Shown: piece after piece, positions 7,192 through 12,693 of the stretch
Layout of the letters: the number at the start of each line of letters is the position of its first letter
Numbering within the stretch: the stretch's first letter is position 1
Origin: Candidatus Poseidoniaceae archaeon
GTDB taxonomy: Archaea; Thermoplasmatota; Poseidoniia; Poseidoniales; Poseidoniaceae
Direction: 5' to 3'
DNA length: 13,725 nt
NCBI GenBank assembly: GCA_030741455.1
Contig: JASLVI010000028.1
Span: 1 to 13,725 of the forward strand
Position numbers and translations under genes: made by a program
The notes under the pieces: generated by a model
Databases searched by the model: none
What the model was told of the DNA's origin: nothing
What the model saw: only the letters and a program-made list of their open reading frames with translations

Positions 7192-7875
7192 ATGGCATTC
7201 AACGCTGATAAGCGACTGTACCTTGGTGCAGAAGCAGAAGTGTGGAGCGGCTCATGGATGGGCTTGCCCGCCGTTCGCAAACAACGACGTCTTCGTTCAT
7301 GGCGACATCCTGATTTGGACGACCGGTTGGGACGGCGACGAATGATTGCTGAAGCAAGACTGATGGTACGTCTTTACCGAAATGGCCTGAACATTCCAGT
7401 CCTCTACGATTGTGATATCAAGGAACAACAACTGGTCATGAGCAACATTCCTGGCAGCCCTCTCATCGAATTGCTTAACGATGAATCCATCAATGATCAG
7501 CGTATTCGAGAACACCTTCTTGCTGCTGGTCGAAGTATTCGCTTGCTTCATCGTCAAGCGATCGTACATGGAGATCTTTCGACCAACAACATCATGATTA
7601 CACCTGAAGGTGAAGCCGTATTGATCGATTTTGGTTTGGCCAAGATTGAATTTGAAACCGAATTGTATGGTATTGATTTGCACGTTTTATTCGAAATTCT
7701 TGGCGCATCGCATCCACATCGTGAAGGTGCAATGGAGGCGATCCTGGAAGGTTATGCTGAATGCGAGAAGGAATTGGGTGTTGCTGCTACAACGCCTGGT
7801 GGCGACCCTGTTTCAATGGAAGATGTTCTCGAACGATTTGACCTTATTCGGACTCGAGTACGCTATCATGGATGA
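7192..7875 (+). CDS. bud32: KEOPS complex serine/threonine kinase/ATPase Bud32
   Basis: A 227-residue small RIO-like kinase. Bud32 is part of the KEOPS complex with Kae1, Cgi121 and Pcc1, which makes the t6A modification at position 37 of ANN-decoding tRNAs. Visible motifs are a glycine-loop remnant LGAEAEVW (residues 11-18), the probable ATP lysine K30 in AVRKQR, the helix glutamate E54 in AEARL, the catalytic loop HGDLSTNNIM (126-135) typical of Bud32, and the metal-binding DFG at 146-148. The length fits a free-standing Bud32; in some archaea it is fused to Kae1, and here it is not. ATG 7192 gives the family N-terminus (MAFNADKRLYLGAEAEVW); the upstream part of the frame is antisense to nadA. 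CTTATCAAAA (7161-7170) lies at a plausible TATA distance. The 3' end overlaps the convergent PAP2 gene by 32 bases. Confidence 0.93.
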   Translation: MAFNADKRLYLGAEAEVWSGSWMGLPAVRKQRRLRSWRHPDLDDRLGRRRMIAEARLMVRLYRNGLNIPVLYDCDIKEQQLVMSNIPGSPLIELLNDESINDQRIREHLLAAGRSIRLLHRQAIVHGDLSTNNIMITPEGEAVLIDFGLAKIEFETELYGIDLHVLFEILGASHPHREGAMEAILEGYAECEKELGVAATTPGGDPVSMEDVLERFDLIRTRVRYHG

Positions 7876-9946
7876 CCATGCTTGAACGTTCTTCATTTTG
7901 ACGTTGCATAATGTAAATGAACGTAAGAGCGATGAGCAAAAGAACCGACCACTGCAAGACGAGACTCGAATAGGTTGCAAGTTCTGTACCTCGATTCAGA
8001 ACATTGAATGTCGTTGCTCCATCTTCTTCAACTTCAATGTAGACAAGACCATTTTGTAATGCGATTGGATTGACTTGATCGATTCTATCGGAGGTTAATT
8101 GTTCAGAATAATTTGTAGCCAAATTCAATTGATGAATTTCCCAGTCACCATATTGTTCAGCACCACCATCTTCGAATTTGTAGTGGTCCTTTGCTTCCCA
8201 TACGACATAACCATAGCCAAGCGAAATGTTTCCAACCGGGAAGATCGGGTCAAATCCGAGCCATTGTTCACCGGTTGAACGATCGAACAAAACCAATCTG
8301 TCAAGGGCGGAAACATTCATCCGAACGGCAATGTATTCTGAATTAAAGCTCATTTGGACGATGCTCGCATTCGCTTGATCAACAGTTTGACCACTTCGTT
8401 CCTCTAGAACGAAGTTCTGTTCAAGCGTTGTCGATGCGTTCATGATGATGTTCTGAGAACCAGAAGTTCCGAGAGCGCCGAGACGGAGCGTGGATGGCGC
8501 TTCCTTTGAAACGAACAAAAGTTCAATTCCAGAAACGGACATGATTTGCATTGTTTCTCCATCAGGCAATGATGGAACAAGAATGTCTTCGCCTTTCGAA
8601 TCAATTGCATGGAGTTCATCGTTGGCAAGATAGACGATAGCAGGTTGGTTCTGTATAGCGGTGACTTGTAAGGACTGTATGCCATCTTGTTCGAATTGGA
8701 GCATGACCTTGTTTGGCTGTTCAACGTCGATAAGACGTAACTCGGTCTCATTCGCAAGGGCAAGATAATGATCGTACAATGCATAATGTGACGTAAATTG
8801 CATGGATGGTTGAGCCACCTTACTCGGTTGACTCGACGGGTCAGCAATATCATGGATTAAGACTACTGCCTCACCCTCTTGGTCATCCATTGTTGCAGAC
8901 CAACCTTCGGAAGCAACAACGCCTTGAGCTGATTGTACACCTTCGGCAGGAAGTTCGTTATTTGTCAAATCCCACGTAATCACTGCACCTGTGAGAATCA
9001 AAATGATGACAATGAACGTTCCTGTTTCCCTACTGGTCGGTTTGAGGAGTGTACGAAGGTACGATTTCATACGCGTATAGACGAATTTTGCGGAATGACC
9101 AGGTCGAGTCAAAGCCGTTGCTAGGCGACTGTTGATGGTTCGCTCATCGAATATTTTCCAAACCGAATCATTGGTTAAATCGGTCAATCTTACAGCAAAT
9201 GTTGCTAAGATCATGCCGCCAATGATGTCAACGAACCAGTGAATACCCAGATAGATAATTGCAAAGGCTGTGAGGATGATATAGCCCAACGTCATGTTCT
9301 GGAAGCGTCGCCATCGTCCATCATGGTCATTCTTTCTAAAGGTCAACCAAATTGCAAAAGGGACGGCAATATGCAATGAAGGCATACAATTGGTAAATGC
9401 GTCAATACGCCCGAACCAATCCTCTATCTCTGGGTTCAAAGTGTAGGCAATGGCATCCATATCCTCAATGTAGAAACCTGTTACTCGAACATTGAAGAAC
9501 AAGTAAAACGGAATGGCGAGCAAATAGACCCATGCGACGCCCAATGCGACACGATCAGCCATCCAACGATCATCGAAGTAAGTCACATAGAAGATGGATG
9601 CATAGGTGATGAACATGAACCCTGCAATGTAGAAGTGGGTCATCACAACATCGAGCCATCCCGCGCGGAAGGTCTCTTGAAACAAGACCACTAAATCGCC
9701 CTCAATGGCGTAAATGTATGGCGTCATATCGAGACCTGTTCGTGCCATAATGATACGATCGATTTGGTCGAGGAAATCTTTCGCATTGTAAATTGAAAGT
9801 GCGATGAGGAGATGCAGCCAATAGCGTCGAATGAAATCAACAAAGCCACTCAATGTCAATCGTGCCCATGGGGGCTTGAAGTAAGGCATCAAGAACACAC
9901 CAACGGCCAATGCCGAGATGAGCCAAGTGAGATAGACGCCATCCAT
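7844..9946 (-). CDS. PAP2-superfamily phosphatase fused to an exported propeller-like domain
   Basis: A 700-residue membrane protein with two parts. The first about 260 residues form a polytopic PAP2 domain: CMPSLH (187-192) supplies the conserved PSxxH, and GIHWFVDIIGG (234-244) supplies the second histidine (H236) and an aspartate (D240). The usual first motif (KxxxxxxRP) is not obvious. This pattern is shared with the Aur1/inositol-phosphoceramide synthase-like branch. A further helix at about 309-325 leads into about 330 hydrophilic residues with repeated short beta-strand-like patterns (YLALANETELRLID, AIVYLANDELHAID, LVLFDRSTGEQW), suggesting a beta-propeller. A final helix (about 664-682) anchors the C-terminus. 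Dephosphorylation or transfer of a lipid phosphate at the outer membrane face is inferred. ATG 9946 has a perfect AGGAGG seven bases upstream. The gene follows DUF971 by 76 bases, part of a structured-looking leader. Confidence 0.85.
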   Translation of the reverse strand: MDGVYLTWLISALAVGVFLMPYFKPPWARLTLSGFVDFIRRYWLHLLIALSIYNAKDFLDQIDRIIMARTGLDMTPYIYAIEGDLVVLFQETFRAGWLDVVMTHFYIAGFMFITYASIFYVTYFDDRWMADRVALGVAWVYLLAIPFYLFFNVRVTGFYIEDMDAIAYTLNPEIEDWFGRIDAFTNCMPSLHIAVPFAIWLTFRKNDHDGRWRRFQNMTLGYIILTAFAIIYLGIHWFVDIIGGMILATFAVRLTDLTNDSVWKIFDERTINSRLATALTRPGHSAKFVYTRMKSYLRTLLKPTSRETGTFIVIILILTGAVITWDLTNNELPAEGVQSAQGVVASEGWSATMDDQEGEAVVLIHDIADPSSQPSKVAQPSMQFTSHYALYDHYLALANETELRLIDVEQPNKVMLQFEQDGIQSLQVTAIQNQPAIVYLANDELHAIDSKGEDILVPSLPDGETMQIMSVSGIELLFVSKEAPSTLRLGALGTSGSQNIIMNASTTLEQNFVLEERSGQTVDQANASIVQMSFNSEYIAVRMNVSALDRLVLFDRSTGEQWLGFDPIFPVGNISLGYGYVVWEAKDHYKFEDGGAEQYGDWEIHQLNLATNYSEQLTSDRIDQVNPIALQNGLVYIEVEEDGATTFNVLNRGTELATYSSLVLQWSVLLLIALTFIYIMQRQNEERSSMVIHDSVLESE

Positions 9947-9953
9947 CCTAATG

Positions 9954-9959
9954 CCTCCT
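9954..9959 (-). promoter_or_regulatory. Shine-Dalgarno AGGAGG for the PAP2-propeller gene
   Basis: AGGAGG on the minus strand lies seven bases before ATG 9946. It is one of the two strongest ribosome sites in the window and lies just downstream of a potential three-stem RNA fold. Confidence 0.65.
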
Positions 9960-9960
9960 A

Positions 9961-10030
9961 GATTCGTGGTGATGGCTCTTGCTCAAGAAACCAGCACCTA
10001 CTTTTCAGTGGTTGAGGTCGAATCACCACG
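9961..10030 (-). promoter_or_regulatory. potential structured leader RNA of the PAP2-propeller gene
   Basis: On the minus strand a perfect 9-base stem joins CGTGGTGAT (10030-10022) and ATCACCACG (9973-9965). It encloses two further stems. AACCA (10013-10009) pairs with TGGTT (9993-9989) around a 15-base loop. TCTTG (9988-9984) pairs with CAAGA (9981-9977) as written, with a tight AG turn that would open to a larger loop. A competing pairing, GATTCG (10024-10019) with CGAATC (9966-9961), uses bases of the long stem. The element overlaps the DUF971 stop codon and ends two bases before the Shine-Dalgarno. It matches no RNA family I know. Confidence 0.4.
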
Positions 10031-10376
10031 CACCGTGAACGTAAGGTCGTCCACGATCTGGATCTCTTCGATGTGCAAGGTCCCAAATCCGTTCGAACCG
10101 ATAAATGCCACTTGAGCATCCTGTATCCCATTCAAACGAAAGCGCATAATTTCCAACGGTACGAACCAATGGTTTCTGTTTGGGATGTGCTTCAACGGTT
10201 CGACGAAGTTGCATGCTCGTTTCATCTTCATTACGGAGTGGCGCACACTTTGCGCAAGGGCAAGCGTGCCGCAAATCATCATAGGAAACCGTGAACGTTG
10301 TTCCATCTTCATACGTGAGTTCCATGTCTGTATCTCGACGTTCAAGACGACGAAGTTCGAGAATTGCTTCAGCCAT
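10023..10376 (-). CDS. DUF971 family protein
   Basis: A 117-residue protein with the DUF971 pattern: a beta start, LTYEDGTTFTVSYDDLRHAC (residues 20-39), then CPCAKC (39-44), VGNYAL (74-79) and FEW...SGIYRFERIWDL (81-100). DUF971 occurs alone, in gamma-butyrobetaine hydroxylases, and as the C-terminal part of HCF101-type Mrp proteins that carry Fe-S clusters. Here it is a separate gene directly after an Mrp-type ATPase, nine bases from its stop, with GAGGGG (10382-10387) as ribosome site overlapping the Mrp stop, so translation is probably coupled. Residues 45-65 (APLRNEDETSMQLRRTVEAH) form a polar insert between the Cys motif and the GNYA strand. A role as a partner in Fe-S handling is inferred from neighbours and family; no biochemical function is shown by the sequence. 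Confidence 0.85.
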   Translation of the reverse strand: MAEAILELRRLERRDTDMELTYEDGTTFTVSYDDLRHACPCAKCAPLRNEDETSMQLRRTVEAHPKQKPLVRTVGNYALSFEWDTGCSSGIYRFERIWDLAHRRDPDRGRPYVHGAW

Positions 10377-10385
10377 GTTAACCCC

Positions 10386-11408
10386 TCAAATGATTTCCAA
10401 ACTTGATGAGGTTGAACCATCGAGTTGCGATTGAATCGAAGCGACAACATGTGAAAAGGCTGTAGCTGAGGCACCTTCGGGTTCACTCACAATTCGGTGA
10501 ACACCATCGTCTCCACCTCGAACAAAGCCTGGATCGAAGGGTAAAGCGCCCAAGAATGGTACGCCAAATTCCTCTGCAGTCGAACGACCACCTCCTTCCT
10601 TGAAAATATCCAATGTGACACTAAATCGTCCTTCGTTATCACACGTTGCACGAAGTGTACGTCCGGCAGGTGCTGAGATTTCGATTTCGGAACCAGGGGT
10701 TCCCTTTCCTTGAATGGTGTAGCCACTCATGTTCTCAACAACCCCAAGAACTGGAACCTTGAGCGATGAAGCAAAGGAAATTGATTTGCGACTATCGAGA
10801 AGTGCAACATCTTGCGGCGTCGTAACAATCACCATACCATCAATATCTGGCAACGATTGAGCAACGGTTAGAGGTTCATCGGAGGTTCCCGGTGGGAAAT
10901 CGATGATGAGATAGTCGAGATTACCCCATTCAACATCACCGATGAACTGCTGAATTGCACCGAGTTTAATCGGACCACGCCAAACAACAGGTGTATCTTC
11001 ATCCTCAAGAAGGAACGCCATAGAAATGACTTTGACACCAAGATGTCCTTGTGCAGGATGAATTCGGCCACCTTCAACGTGAAGTTTTCGTCCATCCAAT
11101 CCCATCATTTTCGGTACGTTTGGGCCAGTGATATCAATATCGAGAATGCCAACCTTGTGACCTTGTTGGGCAAGGGCGAGAGCGAGTCCAGTTGAAACAG
11201 TGGATTTACCGACACCACCTTTCCCAGAAAGAACCATGATCTTGTGTTTAATTTTCTTCCCAATTTCAGCCATTGCCATCTTTCGCTTCATTTGCGCATA
11301 GGCTTGCTCCATTTGCTTTTGTGCGGCTGCATCAGGTGCTGCAGGGGCTTCGCTTGGCGCATCGTTTCCAGGGTTGTGCACTGAAACCGGAGAATCGGAC
11401 ATAACCAT
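10386..11408 (-). CDS. Mrp/NBP35/ApbC-type P-loop ATPase lacking the C-terminal CxxC
   Basis: A 340-residue member of the ParA/MinD-like Mrp family of Fe-S cluster carriers. The deviant Walker A SGKGGVGKST is at residues 61-70, followed by ILDIDITGPNVPKMMG (88-103), VVWRGPIK (141-148), LIIDFPPGTSDEPL (167-180) and VTTPQDVALLDSRKS (195-209). After ENMSGY (225-230), where Mrp proteins normally have the CxxC that bridges a [4Fe-4S] cluster, there is instead a stretch of about 40 residues with a single Cys (C256). It resumes the family at GGGRSTAEEFGVPFLGALPFDP. The N-terminal 50 residues are a Pro/Ala-rich, then helical extension without a DUF59 domain. ATG 11408 is used; ATG 11402 would remove two residues. 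DUF971 follows directly, and a small membrane protein precedes by 28 bases. Confidence 0.92.
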   Translation of the reverse strand: MVMSDSPVSVHNPGNDAPSEAPAAPDAAAQKQMEQAYAQMKRKMAMAEIGKKIKHKIMVLSGKGGVGKSTVSTGLALALAQQGHKVGILDIDITGPNVPKMMGLDGRKLHVEGGRIHPAQGHLGVKVISMAFLLEDEDTPVVWRGPIKLGAIQQFIGDVEWGNLDYLIIDFPPGTSDEPLTVAQSLPDIDGMVIVTTPQDVALLDSRKSISFASSLKVPVLGVVENMSGYTIQGKGTPGSEIEISAPAGRTLRATCDNEGRFSVTLDIFKEGGGRSTAEEFGVPFLGALPFDPGFVRGGDDGVHRIVSEPEGASATAFSHVVASIQSQLDGSTSSSLEII

Positions 11409-11436
11409 TCCACTTGTTCAGTGTACTTCAATGCGT

Positions 11437-11775
11437 TTATTTTGCCCGTAAGAAAAAGAACCAAACGCCATGCGTAAGCGACGTTAGAGACAAAGCAATG
11501 AGGCTCGCTCCAACTTCAAAGTGCATATCCGTGTACGCATAGGCAATCCCCACAGAGAGTGGGAGGCTGAGAACGTAACCATGAACAGTGGAATTGATTT
11601 GTTTAGAATTCAATACTGATTCGATCAACCATAGTGCTGGCCCACAAAGGAACGTCATCGCAACCAAGATGGTTGCAACGATTTGAAACAAGGCTGTGAA
11701 ATCGTTTGCAGCAAAGACGATGTGAAGGATAAAGAGGCCGATGTAGAGACTCCCATAGATGCCTAAAGCCTTCAT
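11437..11775 (-). CDS. small hypothetical membrane protein, four predicted helices
   Basis: I do not recognise this 112-residue protein. It is almost wholly hydrophobic, with four candidate membrane helices at about residues 5-23, 28-51, 66-82 and 90-109. The connecting loops are short and polar, and the tail is RAK. The start ATG 11775 is preceded by a purine-rich AGGAAGGA. CTTTAGAA at 11795-11802 could be a TATA box, placing a transcription start at or just before the ATG. It is the first gene of the run leading to Mrp, DUF971 and the PAP2-propeller protein, and is divergent from arsC. No function can be inferred. Confidence 0.75.
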   Translation of the reverse strand: MKALGIYGSLYIGLFILHIVFAANDFTALFQIVATILVAMTFLCGPALWLIESVLNSKQINSTVHGYVLSLPLSVGIAYAYTDMHFEVGASLIALSLTSLTHGVWFFFLRAK

Positions 11776-11794
11776 TTGTCTTCCTTCCTACTTG

Positions 11795-11802
11795 TTCTAA
11801 AG
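11795..11802 (-). promoter_or_regulatory. possible TATA box for the small membrane protein-Mrp-DUF971 run
   Basis: CTTTAGAA on the minus strand lies 20-27 bases before ATG 11775. Sequence and distance suit an archaeal TATA box, but this is a single weak match. Confidence 0.3.
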
Positions 11803-11839
11803 AGTCAACCTTGATAAGATACATCACACTCGTTTTGAC

Positions 11840-12196
11840 ATGCGATTGTTGTTTGTCTGCGTAGGGAATTCATGTCGTTCGCAAATGGCTGAAGGTATCG
11901 CACGCCATCTTGGCCATGAGGCTGCAAGTGCCGGTACACATCCTGCACATCAAGTCTCAGCAAATGCAATCAAGGTTTTGGAATCAAAAGGCATTGAGAC
12001 CAATGGACTGGTGCCAAAATCGGTTGATCTGTTCAAAGCAGACGATTTCGACATGGTGATTTCAATGGGTTGTGGTGTTTCTTGTCCGGCTATGCGGATC
12101 GATGAAGATTGGGGGTTGGATGACCCAGTAGGGCAATCACTGGATGTATTCGAAGCAACTGCAGTGGAAATTGAACGACGAATATCGCTCTTGTGA
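11840..12196 (+). CDS. arsenate reductase ArsC-type / low-molecular-weight phosphatase family protein
   Basis: A 118-residue protein with the CX5R phosphatase loop at its N-terminus, CVGNSCRS (residues 7-14), followed by QMAEG. This is the form typical of thiol-linked arsenate reductases and of low-molecular-weight tyrosine phosphatases. Later, MGCGVSCPA (76-84) supplies Cys78 and Cys82, and DWGLDDPVGQ (90-99) supplies the conserved DDP with the general-acid aspartate. The MGCGxxCP...DW.LDDP pattern matches arsenate reductases (thioredoxin- or mycothiol-linked) better than tyrosine phosphatases, since the extra cysteines are needed to pass the disulfide on. It is somewhat shorter than usual family members (about 130-140). 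No arsenite exporter or ArsR-like regulator is in the window. The gene is divergent from the small membrane protein and ends exactly against the alba stop codon. Confidence 0.85.
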   Translation: MRLLFVCVGNSCRSQMAEGIARHLGHEAASAGTHPAHQVSANAIKVLESKGIETNGLVPKSVDLFKADDFDMVISMGCGVSCPAMRIDEDWGLDDPVGQSLDVFEATAVEIERRISLL

Positions 12197-12514
12197 TTAC
12201 TCTTCTTCCATGAGTTCGCCTTCACCGAACAAATCGATGTACATGCTACTGACTGTTTTGGTTCGTCCTTCATCATCTTGAAGTTCAACAGAGTCCGTTT
12301 CGATGTTGACGATGGAAACAGATTCCGGTAGTTGGGAAGCGATAATTCCGTGGCGTCTACGACATATTTCAGCTACATCAACAGCTCTTCCAATCGCTTG
12401 GCCTCTGGCTTGTAAGCGTACCAAACGATCGCCGTTTCGCATGGCCATCAACACGGCTTTGACGTAGGAGAATGAGGGTTTTTTCCCAACATAAACTACT
12501 CTCGGGTCAGTCAT
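12197..12514 (-). CDS. albA: DNA/RNA-binding chromatin protein Alba
   Basis: A 105-residue Alba protein, an abundant archaeal dimeric protein that coats DNA and also binds RNA. The family pattern is clear: VVYVGKKPSFSYVKAVL (residues 6-22) with the paired lysines K11-K12 that contact nucleic acid, LQARGQAIGRAVDVAEICRRR (34-54), and the strand SIVNIETDSVELQDDEGR with its beta-hairpin. The C-terminus is acidic (GEGELMEEE), which is longer and more negative than in Sulfolobus Alba (about 97 residues). ATG 12514 is the family start. A possible TATA element lies 22-29 bases upstream, so the mRNA may be leaderless. It lies downstream of tRNA-Gly on the same strand, and its stop abuts the arsC stop. 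Confidence 0.95.
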   Translation of the reverse strand: MTDPRVVYVGKKPSFSYVKAVLMAMRNGDRLVRLQARGQAIGRAVDVAEICRRRHGIIASQLPESVSIVNIETDSVELQDDEGRTKTVSSMYIDLFGEGELMEEE

Positions 12515-12535
12515 ACAATGCCATTGGCGATACAG

Positions 12536-12543
12536 TATGTAAA
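12536..12543 (-). promoter_or_regulatory. possible TATA box for alba
   Basis: TTTACATA on the minus strand lies 22-29 bases before the alba ATG (12514), the distance expected for a leaderless archaeal mRNA. It is also close behind the tRNA-Gly 3' end, so read-through from the tRNA promoter is the alternative. Confidence 0.35.
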
Positions 12544-12561
12544 GTCTCTTTCATTGGTATC

Positions 12562-12636
12562 TGGTGCGAGCGCCGGGACTCGAACCCGGGTTCAGGCGTT
12601 GGCAACGCCCGGTGATAACCACTACACTACGCTCGC
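12562..12636 (-). tRNA. tRNA-Gly (anticodon GCC), CCA encoded
   Basis: A full cloverleaf can be folded on the minus strand. The 7-base acceptor GCGAGCG pairs with CGCTCGC. The D arm is GTGT...TCAC (three pairs plus a T-T mismatch). The anticodon stem GGGCG/CGCCT closes the loop TTGCCAA with anticodon GCC at 12603-12601. The T arm is CCGGG/CCCGG with loop TTCGAGT. The variable loop has four bases. The discriminator is A and is followed by an encoded CCA (12564-12562). There is no intron. It reads Gly codons GGC and GGU. Confidence 0.96.
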
Positions 12637-12664
12637 AGGTAGCAACCAAGCCACAAAGCAGGGG

Positions 12665-12670
12665 TATAAA
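12665..12670 (-). promoter_or_regulatory. archaeal TATA box for tRNA-Gly
   Basis: TTTATA on the minus strand lies 29-34 bases upstream of the tRNA 5' end (12636), so transcription would begin a few bases before the mature tRNA. No purine-rich BRE is clear upstream of it. Confidence 0.6.
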
Positions 12671-12693
12671 CGATTGTCGGCGCATTTGGATGC

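Noticed and set aside
7106..7198. Longer nadA start at 7198 overlapping the bud32 start
   Set aside because: The added residues do not resemble NadA N-termini, and this would place the nadA start inside bud32; ATG 7105 or 7114 is more likely.
9998..10486. A 162-codon minus-strand frame overlapping Mrp and DUF971
   Set aside because: Its translation has no family pattern, while the DUF971 and Mrp frames it crosses are clearly conserved; it is a shadow frame.
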